Source of the DNA: Psococerastis gibbosa
Taxonomy: Eukaryota > Arthropoda > Insecta > Psocodea > Psocidae
NCBI GenBank assembly: GCA_963971405.1
Contig: OZ020489.1
Span: 33,823,047 to 33,887,046, forward strand
Length of the DNA: 64,000 nt
Direction: 5' to 3'
In this document: positions 22,201 to 29,470 of the stretch, piece by piece
Numbering within the stretch: the stretch's first letter is position 1
Layout: each line of letters begins with the position of its first letter
The notes under the pieces: model-generated
What the model saw: the letters and a program-made list of their open reading frames with translations, nothing else
Told to the model about the DNA's origin: nothing
Databases searched by the model: none
Program-made: the position numbers and the translations under genes

Positions 22201-22259
22201 GACCGACGAATGGATACTTCTATTAATAGGCATAACTTTAAACTTACCCATCGATACAT
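2893..22259 (-). CDS. OFD1-like LisH/coiled-coil centrosomal protein, 11 coding exons, complete
   Basis: Hand-built model, - strand exons in order: 22259-22248, 22180-22095, 20899-20596, 17857-17712, 16548-16432, 16259-15989, 13305-13096, 10941-10225, 9898-9789, 9365-9191, 4239-2893. All have GT-AG borders and every phase agrees, giving 3495 nt or about 1164 residues. A LisH motif lies near residues 91-117 (AIGSLIVEWLLVHNCHYTL), preceded by FRKLILSELL, the same order as in OFD1, where LRNQLIHEL precedes the LisH. Coiled coil follows (about 223-380), then a Pro/Gln/Ser-rich stretch, an RVKAEFEAYKDSF block like the RLEKAF block of OFD1, and a Ser/Lys-rich tail of about 450 residues. Human OFD1 (about 1012 residues) acts at centrioles and in ciliogenesis. 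Homology rests on domain order and short motifs, so another LisH centrosomal protein is possible. The first exon is the weakest part. Introns are loaded with MITEs and LINE tails. Confidence 0.7.
4381..4777. mobile_element. Inverted-repeat MITE with GGGGTAT ends
   Basis: The left arm (GGGGTATTCACTGCGTTTGG at 4381) is answered by CCAAACGCAATGCATACCCC ending at 4777. The arms stay complementary for about 60 bp. TA dinucleotides flank both ends, compatible with a Tc1/mariner-like 2-bp target. A partial relative lies at about 52565-52830, sharing the interior around 'gaacatctgctgtagtc'. Confidence 0.75.
5442..5610. mobile_element. 169-bp MITE with CAGCCTGATC tips and 3-bp CAG target duplication
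   Basis: Ends are CAGCCTGATC...GATCAGGCTG with about 45 bp of near-perfect terminal inverted repeat. It is flanked on each side by CAG (5439-5441 and 5611-5613). The interior 'aattttataatggaaagtgc' is shared with the nested pair at 25745-26074 and a remnant near 34870-34920. Confidence 0.85.
5797..5864. repeat. (AT)n microsatellite
   Basis: About 68 bp of alternating TA/AT with small interruptions, followed by 'atacaatataggg'. Confidence 0.9.
6608..6981 (-). repeat. SINE-B copy, - strand
   Basis: Reverse-complement match to the ~350-bp family at 57430-57777, from the end block (caacgcctgctttcagc at 6608) back to the start block near 'ggattcaacttggtatggcc'. It carries a short local duplication of 'catgcatgttccc'. 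Confidence 0.65.
7516..7654. mobile_element. Foldback MITE (Harbinger-like) with ATA target duplication
   Basis: A near-perfect palindrome with tips GGCGGGGATTCCACC / GGTGGAATCCCCGCC and central core GTGGTAGCAGACA...TGTCTGCTACCAC. ATA flanks both sides (7513-7515, 7655-7657). The opposite arm of the host element reads straight through this site (near 8600), confirming the duplication. Confidence 0.85.
7849..8468 (-). mobile_element. ~830-bp TIR element, inverted copy
   Basis: Begins AAGAACCGGTCC and ends ggaaagcaac, the reverse complement of the family ends. It contains the reversed blocks 'gacctcaaaacgtgtaaat' and 'gacagacatttcgtaaaa'. It sits inside the nested cluster, in a remnant of the MITE otherwise seen at 24980-25117. 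Confidence 0.75.
8751..9129. mobile_element. Composite foldback MITE with an inner copy, GTA target duplication
   Basis: Outer tips GGTGCCCATTCCATTGACCGG / CCGGTCAATGGAATGGGC, outer core GTGGTAGCAGACATTCAAGA. A second foldback (about 8822-9058) sits in the hairpin loop. GTA flanks both ends (8748-8750, 9130-9132), and the other arm of the surrounding element (near 7368) shows the uninterrupted target. The element at 16612-17006 has the same arrangement. Confidence 0.8.
9191..9365 (-). CDS. Exon 10 of the OFD1-like gene
   Basis: Enters with one leftover base and ends in phase 0 at a gtgagc donor. It contains LSQLREEGRRVKAEFEAYKD, the segment most like the RVKELQQEAERLEKAF region of OFD1, followed by an acidic SFDDDTSDSCDEG. 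Confidence 0.8.
9471..9609. mobile_element. Foldback MITE, TTA target duplication
   Basis: Almost identical to the element at 7516-7654, with tips GGCGGGGATTCCACC and core GTGGTAGCAGACA. Flanked by TTA at 9468-9470 and 9610-9612. It lies in the intron between exons 9 and 10 of the OFD1-like gene. Confidence 0.85.
9789..9898 (-). CDS. Exon 9 of the OFD1-like gene
   Basis: Begins in phase 0 (NNSSTRMSRSERSRSPIHSA), Ser/Arg-rich, and ends in phase 2 at a weak donor (AG|GTTCGT), which is needed to join exon 10 in frame. Confidence 0.7.
10225..10941 (-). CDS. Exon 8 of the OFD1-like gene: Pro/Gln/Ser-rich segment
   Basis: 239 codons, phase 0 at both ends, from an acceptor (aattag) to a gtataag donor. 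The product is probably disordered: GPPEDTMLSPRTSGS, then Gln/Ser/Leu repeats such as QSVQSQLNILPQRSVQLEQS. It ends MDLRYTASAPYYKQ. Confidence 0.8.
11127..11331 (+). repeat. tRNA-derived SINE-A, + strand
   Basis: Head 'agacatgtagagtagtggta', box-B-like GGTTTGAGTCC, then 'ggccatacttcggagggcat' and an (ATTT)n tail. A 13-bp G tract lies just upstream (about 11090-11102). Confidence 0.75.
12161..12303. mobile_element. Foldback MITE, TAA target duplication
   Basis: Tips GGTGCCCATTCCACATACG / CGTATATGGAATACCCGCC, core GTGGTAGCAGACATT...AATTCTGCTACCAC. TAA flanks both ends (12158-12160 and 12304-12306). Its arms differ from those of the 7516 and 9471 copies but match the one at 55664. Confidence 0.85.
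12710..12995. repeat. Harbinger-like repeat remnant
   Basis: The interior resembles part of 28965-29470 (shared 'cattgtagc', 'gaagctgaccacacg.aa' and 'gcaccaacc..tcaccaa' blocks). The right end, reversed, reads like the GGGC(T)ATTCATAC tips common in Harbinger elements. Too decayed for firm borders. Confidence 0.35.
13096..13305 (-). CDS. Exon 7 of the OFD1-like gene: coiled coil
   Basis: 70 codons, phase 0 at both ends. Strong heptad pattern with KVLEETKRLEAMRESLEKK and ALAEEKERLRQNREQLNAV; donor AAG|GTAGGC. Confidence 0.85.
13544..14136 (+). mobile_element. ~830-bp TIR element, copy with an internal deletion
   Basis: Left tip tttttGCTTTCCAATTTATACG jumps directly to the poly-G block, losing about 250 bp. 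The right end is intact to GGACCGGTTCTT. Confidence 0.75.
14821..15104 (+). mobile_element. LINE 3' end (tail of reverse-transcriptase ORF)
   Basis: Encodes VLIPKLFNEIPQSIKKEEK and VVKRWLLETQF, the 'xxLFNxLPxxI...FKxxLKxxL' pattern found just after the RT domain in CR1/Jockey-like LINEs. 5'-truncated; no longer coding. Confidence 0.55.
15341..15562 (-). repeat. tRNA-derived SINE-A, - strand
   Basis: Same head, body and (ATTT)n tail as the copy at 1195-1425, about 85-90% alike by eye. Confidence 0.75.
15610..15964. mobile_element. Inverted-repeat MITE, TTAA-type, beside a splice donor
   Basis: Arms share 'aaaatttggctcat.taag' and 'gaagactacttcatgcatca'. The right tip (ctgcgtagcatatcctg) abuts TTAA at 15965-15968 and matches the tip of the element at 53885-54162. 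The left tip is eroded. Its right end is about 20 bp from the exon 6 donor of the OFD1-like gene. Confidence 0.65.
15989..16259 (-). CDS. Exon 6 of the OFD1-like gene: coiled coil
   Basis: One leftover base then 90 codons: IIDDALEEERAALNKDLINR, VIKKEEAKVYSKIKDIEDAL and VKKDLLVKLLADVKEQHKSV. The Leu/Lys/Glu spacing is that of a long coiled coil. Donor CAG|GTAGAG. Confidence 0.85.
16432..16548 (-). CDS. Exon 5 of the OFD1-like gene
   Basis: 39 codons (CAGDFEGTPPRWAEQLREVV, then LNVGGDPAILPQLQSSLS). The acceptor after cttcag is chosen over a second AG eight bases on because only the first keeps the phase from exon 4. Confidence 0.8.
16612..17006. mobile_element. Composite foldback MITE with inner copy, TTA target duplication
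   Basis: Outer tips GGCGGGGTTTGCACCGACC / GGTCGGTGGAAACCGCGCC, with an inner foldback (16683-16935; GGTGGGGTTTCCACCGACC tips) in the loop. TTA flanks both ends (16609-16611, 17007-17009). Same two-storey design as 8751-9129. Confidence 0.85.
17712..17857 (-). CDS. Exon 4 of the OFD1-like gene
   Basis: Phase 0 start, phase 2 end at a consensus donor (AA|GTAAGTAC). Encodes PDNLKEILDALHVYDEETGD then LISCFFKVAHNWKSRLKFRN. The first helix sits where OFD1 has FTMQDLLQLIKI after its LisH. Confidence 0.85.
18060..18475 (+). mobile_element. LINE 3' end with (TTA)n tail
   Basis: A short stretch still reads PKFTKAHTTAPFLYKSYYYY, the post-RT tail pattern. It is followed by a 3' UTR and a TTATTATTA tail. 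Truncated and non-coding; it lies in the intron between exons 3 and 4 of the OFD1-like gene. Confidence 0.5.
18607..19191 (-). mobile_element. LINE 3' end, long open remnant on - strand
   Basis: A 194-codon open frame. Its last ~100 residues (TFEATYIVQLLLYRYTHN ... VKAYNFLPLPVKSALNL, IYKAKIKKQLS) are a typical RT-distal LINE tail. The first ~70 residues are not recognised and may be read-in sequence. Confidence 0.6.
19448..19600 (-). mobile_element. 153-bp LINE tail insertion with 14-bp target duplication
   Basis: Identical 14-bp flanks CGGCGGTATGAATG (19434-19447 and 19601-19614). Poly-T at its left end is the poly-A tail of a - strand insertion. The body reads EEMDGNHLKTCQAL and DYVLYWAARKLMAEA, the last residues of a LINE ORF2 of a type with a C-terminal RNase H. 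Perfect duplications suggest a fairly recent event. Confidence 0.85.
19840..20290 (+). repeat. Unclassified dispersed repeat, related pieces near 57300-57415 and 57778-57870
   Basis: Shares 'gttggaatctctgacttg', a 'gt.tacatgatagagcc'-like block and 'aaccagaggg.cac' with the sequence into which the SINE-B copy at 57430 was inserted. Family unknown. Confidence 0.4.
20447..20529 (+). repeat. tRNA-like sequence (tRNA pseudogene or SINE head)
   Basis: A good T arm (GTGGG TTCGAAT CCCGC) with box B GGTTCGAATCC, a box-A-like 'ggtccagtggttatggtg' and a T7 terminator just downstream. The acceptor stem needs a bulge and the anticodon loop lacks the usual U33, so a working tRNA is unlikely. Confidence 0.5.
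20596..20899 (-). CDS. Exon 3 of the OFD1-like gene: LisH motif
   Basis: One leftover base, then VQEKYFSEEALGKNLRTLND and DRLRTHFRKLILSELLAG, then the LisH segment SRAIGSLIVEWLLVHNCHYT and LCMLTSEMPCL. It ends KRRE at a gtgagt donor. LisH motifs dimerise and are common in centrosomal proteins (OFD1, CEP43, CEP20). Confidence 0.85.
21163..21935 (+). mobile_element. LINE fragment: C-terminal part of reverse transcriptase
   Basis: A 219-codon open frame with FVNNRLKINNDKAQRI, KLLGLMIDSKLSWEDH, LLMAYHGLFHTHINYGILAWG and LLLQKRAIRIV. These are the thumb-region motifs that follow the YADD box in Jockey/CR1-like LINEs. The terminal piece continues in another frame (LYNKLPFLVSQ...). The 5' part, including YADD, is missing. 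Confidence 0.85.
22095..22180 (-). CDS. Exon 2 of the OFD1-like gene
   Basis: Reads LPAVPGFGSAGVLLQKNKET then PSKGTESR in the only frame that joins exon 3 (phase 2). The donor is AG|GTAAAT. The acceptor (cacacag) has no pyrimidine tract; an alternative AG 36 bases upstream keeps the same frame and would add KYPFVGQRCQSTQ. Confidence 0.6.
22248..22259 (-). CDS. Candidate first coding exon of the OFD1-like gene
   Basis: ATG TAT CGA TGG followed by a consensus donor (GTAAGTTT). It fits exon 2 in phase 0 but implies a 67-bp intron with a poor acceptor. The real start may instead lie further upstream. Confidence 0.4.
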
Positions 22260-22939
22260 TTTGGCATAAATGCAAAACAGTCAATAAGTTTACCAATTTT
22301 ATAATAAAATTAATTGTTAATTTTGCATTATATTATTAATACTTTTTTGTTGTGTCAACAAAGTCAGAAATGAAAATGGCCTCAACGGCTCGACATTTCT
22401 TCTTACACGTTTGAACGTGGCACTAGCACAAAAGCTTGGGGTTTGTTTACGTTTTTGACTTTGGTTATTTGTTCTTGTTCAAGTTTGTAATTTGTAATTT
22501 TGAATTTTGTATGCAGTTTTTACTTTACACAAAAGTTGTCTTTGTTATGCTATTTATGCAGTGATTTTGAAGTTCCACTTTAAATAGTATGCTACAAAGG
22601 TAAGTCTATTGCTTACCTTAAGGCATTGTAAGCTTTATTATAATACAATTTGGGGATCACAGTGATGTTTGTAAAAGTAACGGTCATTGGCTAGTCCCTA
22701 GTCATATTCTAAAAAAAACTTGTGTGAAGACGGCGAAGTTTTGAATTAACTATATTCTTAAATTATGCTGACCAATAGGTCTAATAACCCGCCGTTGCCC
22801 AATGTCCTCAACATCTAACTAAGGCAGCCTCATATCCTCTAGGCCTATTCTATCGCGGTCGTTTTAAATGTGTGAACCATGCTCATACATGTCAATGACT
22901 CATTTTGTCTTAAAAACGTAATCAGAAGCAAAATACAAA

Positions 22940-23645
22940 AGGAACGTTATATTTGTACTTCATATGCTACTCTGTCCCACATCACACGGGTGGCCGATGT
23001 TCTTCTGTTGCAGAAGAAGGCTGTCACGCAGTGGGTCGAGAGACAAATGCCGGCCTTTGCATCCATGGGCATCCCAACCGCGTGTGCAGCCAGTATATTC
23101 CATCCTGTTTACTGTACATCAAAGCTAACATAGAATATATAGAACTCTTCCCTGAGAGGAATATTCTGTTCATCTGCATAACACTAGAAATGCTCACTGT
23201 TAACTGTTTGGGATCTGCCTAGATGCAGGATGAGTCGGTCCGTCGCATCATTCCCAAACTCGGCAATTATGTACTATAATGCCCTTCCCAGCAGCCTTAC
23301 TGACAACTATTTTTCAGGATTCAAGGCCGTTGTCACAAGGAAGATGAAGGAATGTCCACTCTACAGCATGGACGAGTTCAGGGAACTAAATTGTGATACA
23401 TTACACATTAACCCCCCGCCCCATTTCACGTGCGCTTTCGCATGAAACTTGTTTTGTTTTAGATTTGCTTTTGGACGCCGTCTATGACCCACCGCGGACA
23501 AACATTGATTGAATAATATAATACAATAATACAGTTTTTATTTGTGCGAATGTCTGTTATTTTTAATGCTTGTGTGAATGTAACTCCATTTTACCAAATG
23601 TATGCCTTTTATGATTTATTGTTTGTAACTCTTTTTTGTTCCTTA
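22940..23645 (+). mobile_element. LINE 3' end, decayed
   Basis: Reading in more than one frame gives VADVLLLQKKAVTQ, then MYYNALPSSLTDNYF and KAVVTRKMKECPLYSMDEF, the RT-distal tail. It ends in an AATAAA-containing 3' UTR near 23640. Confidence 0.65.
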
Positions 23646-23675
23646 AGTTGAAATAAACTGACTATTTACTTACTT

Positions 23676-24130
23676 TTTCGGCGCCATTTCCTTATGGAGA
23701 TTCCAGACGGTTCTGCCTTGCGCGTCCTCCCTTGTGAGCCCGGTTTCTTGCAGGTCGTTTATAATTTTCCTCTCCAAGGTGAGCATTCTGCGTCCATGTG
23801 CTCGGCGTCCAGGTACCATTGCCTCTCCCACTTAGCGTATTGGCGCTGATGCCTCTCTCCTCTGCACGTGTCCCCACCAGCTGAGCCTCTTCCCTCTTAG
23901 TTTTGGCACCACGTCCATTGTTCGCATTTCTTCCCGAATGTCCTCGTTTCTGCGCCTGTCGTTCAGTGTTACGCCACATGCCCTCCACAGCATCTTCATC
24001 TCCGCTACGTGGATCATTTGTTCTTCGCGTTTACGCACGGCCCAACACTGCGCCATATAGCATACATGGCCTGACCACTTGTTTGTATATGCGACTTTTC
24101 GAATTCTTTGGCATCCTTCTGTCAGTCAGG
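23676..24130 (-). mobile_element. RTE-like LINE 3' fragment
   Basis: - strand reads MKMLWRACGVTLNDRRRNED and VPKLRGKRLSWWGHVQRRE, the 'LRW..GVTR.DRIRN..IR...LRW.GHV.RR' tail shared by RTE-clade LINEs. The downstream part shifts frame. 5'-truncated. Confidence 0.75.
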
Positions 24131-24979
24131 ACGGCGGACAGTACCTACACGGAAGATATTTATTATTTATTAAATAAAATCGCTCCCCAGCCATAAATTG
24201 CGAGGCAGACCATAAGTGTTAGCCCCTGTGGCTATTAATAGCTACACCCATGATATATTGATATGAGCCTTGTTTAAGTTGTTTCTGTGACACGAGAAGT
24301 ATCGGCCTATCGCGATACCCAGACTCCAGTCCGGCCCCCCTCCATAGGCGTTTGAGTCATGGAAGGTTCAAGCTGGCAGTTAGTTCCAGACGTGGTTACG
24401 GGTAGGTCGCAGAATTGCCGTTACTGTGCTCAGCGCATGCTCCGGCATATTGGATTCCTCCCGCACTGAGCCGTTCGTCTATGTTGTTGAGGTGAGCGAA
24501 AACCGCGTGTGCTTACAATGGGCATTAGATTAGAGAATACCGGTCTTCCCCTTTATTGATTTCCAAGATACTCACAATTTGGCGCTTGTAGGTGAGACAT
24601 GTCTGCGATAAATGTTTCCTTAATGAACATATGTATTACAGTTGTTTCATAACCCACCTATTTCTAATATTAACTTGCCCCTAAACCCCCCCTTTTGTGA
24701 TACAGATGTGACTATACCTGCTTACCTAGACTGAGACCTAGAGATTTGTAAAGAAGTAAAAGTCAGTACAGGTTGGGCCGGTACCCCCCCCCCCCCCCCC
24801 AAGGATCTTTATTTTTTTTTCAGCCTTTTTTGCGATTCGTAGGCCTATACTTATTGGTGGGCAGCAGGTTTTCGAAAAATCAGAAAAACAAGCTGTTTAC
24901 ATTTAACGTAACGCAACCTATAATGGTGTTCTTAATACTCATACATTATTATTCTTTTTACAAATTGTAACTGTCGGAC

Positions 24980-25117
24980 TAAGGCCCGATCCGATGACTG
25001 CTACTTATTATTTAAGTGACGCTTATCTTGTTATTATTTCTATTATTGATATTGAATAGGCTCACATAGATAAGCGTCACTTTTAAATGATAAGTATCAT
25101 CGTCGGATCGGGCCTTA
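24980..25117. mobile_element. Inverted-repeat MITE with TAAGGCCCGATCCGA ends
   Basis: Left arm TAAGGCCCGATCCGATGA, right arm TCGTCGGATCGGGCCTTA, and inner arms 'aagtgacgcttatct' / 'agataagcgtcac'. Split remnants of a second copy lie at about 7755-7848 and 8480-8530. Confidence 0.7.
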
Positions 25118-25571
25118 GGGTTATCACCTTTTTGCACAATTCTCTAGGTTTCTTAGACACTGAAAAAACTTAGGTATTTTAAGTAATTTTGGCTCGATTG
25201 GGTAAAATCAGTACATTTTTGCGTCCTTTCCGTATTTTCTGCAGCCCAGGGCTGCAAAGAAATGTTATTCCTACTGTGGCCTCTCGAGCTCACTTTATTT
25301 CTACTAACTTATTATATTTATTCTACGTCCAGTAGGTACCGGTACCGCATAAGGCTGCGTGCTATGTAATTGTATGATTCACACCTACATGCTTTTTATA
25401 CACCTTTACTAATGGGAAGTTACAATACATCTTCTTGTAGGCTACTCATTTGGTCTGAAAGTTTTGTTTATTGTATTGTCCCCCCCCCCCCCCCCCCGCT
25501 CCATTTAGATTTTCATTACATTTTTAACTTCAAATGAGAAAGTGTATAAGACATTTTCACAAAAAATATCG

Positions 25572-25676
25572 TCTGGCCTGGCCTGGCAAGTGTGAGACTC
25601 GAACCAACAACCTTTCGGGTAAAAGGCGGAGTCTGGAAGTCTGTACCACTACTACTCTACATATCCTTACTTATAT
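25572..25676 (-). repeat. SINE-A head only, - strand
   Basis: tRNA-like head with box B GGTTCGAGTC and a small internal duplication (tctggaagtctg). Body and tail are missing. Confidence 0.6.
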
Positions 25677-25744
25677 GTCCTTTGAAAAGATCCGTATTGC
25701 TAGACAGGTTAGCACAACAACACAACTATCTAACCGAACAGCAG

Positions 25745-26074
25745 CAGCCTGATCGAGGCGATTATAATACCGGTATTTATTTAATCCCCTGCAGCCTGAT
25801 CGGGGCGTTTATAATACCGGTATTTATTTAATCCACTGGTAAATAAGATAATTTTATAATGGAAAGTGCTATTCAAAATTTGTTTGTTTACAGTTATAAT
25901 CCTAGGGTATTTATTTAACCCCGGTATTATAAACGCCTCGATCAGACTGCTGGTAATAAAAATGTAAACAAGTTAATTTTATAATGGAAAGTGCTATTCA
26001 AAATTTGTTTGTTTACAGTTATAATCCTAGGGTATTTATTTAACCCCGTTATTATAATCGCCTCGATCAGGCTG
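25745..26074. mobile_element. CWG-target MITE containing a copy of itself
   Basis: The outer element has CAGCCTGATC...GATCAGGCTG tips with CAG duplications (25742-25744, 26075-26077). An inner copy (25792-25949) is inserted in it, flanked by CTG on both sides (25789-25791, 25950-25952). The copy at 5442 shows the unbroken target 'aatcccctggta'. Confidence 0.88.
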
Positions 26075-26866
26075 CAGGCTTCAGGTCTGTGAGCTCACTT
26101 CGGTGCGTACAGCTTTTGCCTCTATTCAACATATTGCAGTATTATATGGTGTGTAACCCCTGGTGGCGGGGGGGGGGGGGGGTATACTGTATAGTCTAGC
26201 TGCAGGTGAAGCAACCACGCTTCCTACACAGGCGGGAAATAAGTTTTCTGGCACTGAACCAGGTAGAACCGAAGACTCCGCGAGGCTGACCCTGGCAGCT
26301 GCGTCAGAAGAATAGAGAGTAGCTGTGTGATGTCACAAGTGCAGGGGCATGCTCTTAAGCTCCGCGACTTTACCGCTTTCGTGACCGTGGCATTGCAGCT
26401 TCCGCGTCCAAATAACGCTGTCATTTGCTAATACCCGACGCCATATTAGATTCGCCTGTCCATTGACTAACTATAGGCTTGGCTTGTGGCTAGTAAAGTA
26501 CGAGTTCTACTGTACTCCCTGCGACTCCTATTGGCGAAAATGTTGGACCCACGTCAGATGCCATTTAGTATTAACTTATTCCTGATGTAATGAATAAGAT
26601 TTTAATGTTTACATTCAAAAAAAATCAAATAAGCCCGCGAAAAGCAATCGATTTAATCGAATTTTTGCACCTGCCCCCTCCTAATGGAGCTACGCCCATG
26701 GCACTTTACATTGTAAAATTATCTTGCTTGCATTTTTAAACCCAGACTAAGATTAAAAATAATCGCCATATTGTGCTATACAGTCTAGCAGCGTGTGAAG
26801 CGACCTGCAGCTATACTATGCCTTTTACAGATTAACTCAACACTGGGAATATTATTAAATTATTTT

Positions 26867-27190
26867 GAATAAACCCCAATTGATTCAATTGCTTTAAACA
26901 ATGGAGTGCCAATTGTGCGGGAAATTCAAATTAATAAATTGATCCTCGGCTATATTTTTGGTGTTTTTTTTTTTTTGTAATTTTTGCTCCCTTAGATTTA
27001 GACAAATTATTTATAATTCTTAATACATTCCAAAAATAAAACCTGAGCATTTCAATGTATTTTAATTGTATGCATTCAATTATAAAAATATCCAACCATA
27101 TTCTTGTATTCAAATAATTTATTAATTTGAATTTCCCACGCATTTTGCACTTTTTTTTAAAGCAAATGAATCAATTGCGGTTTATTGACA
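26867..27190. mobile_element. Inverted-repeat MITE with CAATAAACC-type ends
   Basis: Arms of about 75 bp: left 'aataaaccccaattgattca...gggaaattcaaattaat', answered on the right by 'attaatttgaatttccca...aatcaattgcggtttatt'. The AT-rich interior holds no ORF. Confidence 0.7.
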
Positions 27191-27410
27191 GTAATTTAAT
27201 CTTATTACTGGTGTGACCAGGTCGATCTGATTGACTTGCTATTTATGGATATGACTGTCTTTGCTAACAAGGTTTAGTTGTTCTTCAAGTTGATGAATAA
27301 ACAATGGCCATAGTATGACTGATTTGGATGCACTGAGGCTGTCCCTACAGCACTTACTGTATGTCAGCTCAACTCTCACAATAATAACAATAAATAAATG
27401 CCGATGTTAA

Positions 27411-28491
27411 GAGTGTACAGCCCGTAGGAAATTGGCAGCCCGAAATTAAATACTTTTTATGTTTTATTTAATTAACTGAGCAAGTTATTGAAGATTTGGC
27501 TCATTTAAGTGGTAGAAGACTACTTCATGCATCATATAATAAGGTATTTTTAAGGCCAAACCGGAGGGGGTCACGTGACTGGCCTGGAAATGACTTTGCA
27601 GGGGGTTCCAATAATACACGTTTGAAATCGCAGGGGCATAGTAATAATCGATAGATGGGACTAGTATACGCGTAAACATGCTTACGCTATCAAGCCAAAC
27701 TAAAATTACTATTACTATAGGTCTCAAATTTGTGCATGAAGCATTTAAAAACATACCTCTTAGAACATTTTTACGTGCCCCACAGGGAAGAAAAACCTCC
27801 AACTTTTGTAATTAAATGCATATGCCTTGAAATATGAACACTTAATTTGGCAGTAAAGCGCCAGCAATAGGTAAAACTGAAATTATTTGAAATAATAAAA
27901 AGTGACAGGTACGCGACGCGGGGCTTTGTTTATAAAATGGATATTCAACTATCCCGTGGCTAGAGACCGTTATCAATATGGCTGCTAGTGTAGCCTGCGG
28001 GGAAATAGCCTGCACAAGCTAACTAATAAACTACAGAGTTTTTGGCCGGGTCCAGGTATCCGCTTTGCTATGCTGCAGTGTGTAAGACTTCGATATTTTT
28101 TGCATTGGCACTTGTCTCTGATAGTTGGCTTTTGGTTAACGGGTGCCTCGTAAGGCATATTATGGCTCCCGCCGCTCCAGTTCTATTATATTTCTATGTA
28201 TTCAACGCTCAACGTTCAAGGTCAAAAGTCTCCGGTTTGGCCTTAATTTTAGAAATTGTAGTTTTTTCATAAACACGATAATAATTTATAAACAATAACT
28301 TTTCGCCTAAAATCGTGTTTATGAAAAAACTACAATTTAGAAAATTAAAAATACCTTATTATGTATATGATGCATGAAGTAGTCCTCTACAACTTAAATG
28401 AGGCAAATCTTTAATAACTTGCTTAGTTAATTAAATAAATAATGAAAAGTACTAAATTTCAGGCTGCCAATTTCCTGCAGGCTGTACACTC
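27411..28491. mobile_element. 1.08-kb inverted-repeat element with TTAA target duplication
   Basis: Tips GAGTGTACAGCC / GGCTGTACACTC, directly flanked by TTAA (27407-27410 and 28492-28495). Arms of about 150 bp share 'gaagactacttcatgcatca' with the elements near 15610 and 53885. A second, separate hairpin ('gtagttttttcataaacacga' and inverse) lies near the right arm, about 28255-28340. No transposase seen. Kolobok-like by its TTAA target. Confidence 0.8.
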
Positions 28492-28964
28492 TTAAGTTAA
28501 TATCTGAACAGCATAGTAGGGCTGCAGGTGGGTAGTTTGTTAGTGGCGCAGCTTTTCTGAGGAGTGAGGATAGTGTTATAATTTTCTAGCAGGTGATGGT
28601 ATTTATCTGTGTTGTCAGTTGGCTTGCCTGTAGTTATACCACTGTGATTTACATACACTTTTATTTTTTCCCTAGAAATGTATGAGCTATTTTGTCTCTG
28701 CACGTTTTCATAGTTTATATTTTTTTCGGTGCCTCCATCGACTCCATCGCTGTAATATGTGTTGAGTTATAATTCTAATTAGAGCTGTATTCTGTATTGT
28801 ATTTAGTTTTCTTAAGGTAAGTTAGTCAGATAAGAAGACTACTCCCAAGATGATTATGACCCACTACTTAGAGAAGTCCTTTAGTAAATATTTATTATAT
28901 GACCTTTATTGGTCAACATTTAATGGCTCAACAACCAAGAGTAGGCGTTGGCTAGTATAAGGCC

Positions 28965-29470
28965 TGGTACATACGGAATATTCTGTCAGTCGCGATTTGC
29001 CGACGTCTTTTCCATTGTAGCTATAGGGCTACCAGAAGATTTCTTGTCGTTTTCTTGAAGCTGGCGTGAAGCCGACCGCATAAAACTGCTCGGGTTTCCC
29101 CCTTGACACGCCCCGAACGAGCGTCAACGTCACAAAACTTTCGAAAGTGCGTTCAGAAATTAACTCTTCTTTGCACCAACCTATCACCAGCCCATTTTTT
29201 CCCATAATAAATTTCTCAGCGTCTCACGCCGCATGGAACGTTCGTGTGTGCGGTTATCCCAAGCTTCATGATGCTGGGCCAAAATTGTGCGAGTTATGAT
29301 TTGGAAAGGCACGATTGTAGTCGCCGCAGACTTTGGCAGAATATCGCCGAACATTCGCTGTTGTGCAAACCCAGAGCATCGATTTCTAAACAGTAAATAT
29401 TGTGCAGTAGTGTGGAGCACGCCTGCACGAGTTGTCCTGGTGCTGCCTCGTTGAATATTTCATTCGTGTA
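28965..29470 (-). mobile_element. Harbinger-like fragment with a short - strand open frame
   Basis: The left end GGCCTGGTACATACGG follows TAA. A 78-codon - strand frame (9 residues of interest: MRRETLRNL) ends LRNLLWEKMGW. It may be an accessory-protein remnant of a PIF/Harbinger element, but I do not recognise a defined domain. A related piece lies at 12710-12995. Confidence 0.35.
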
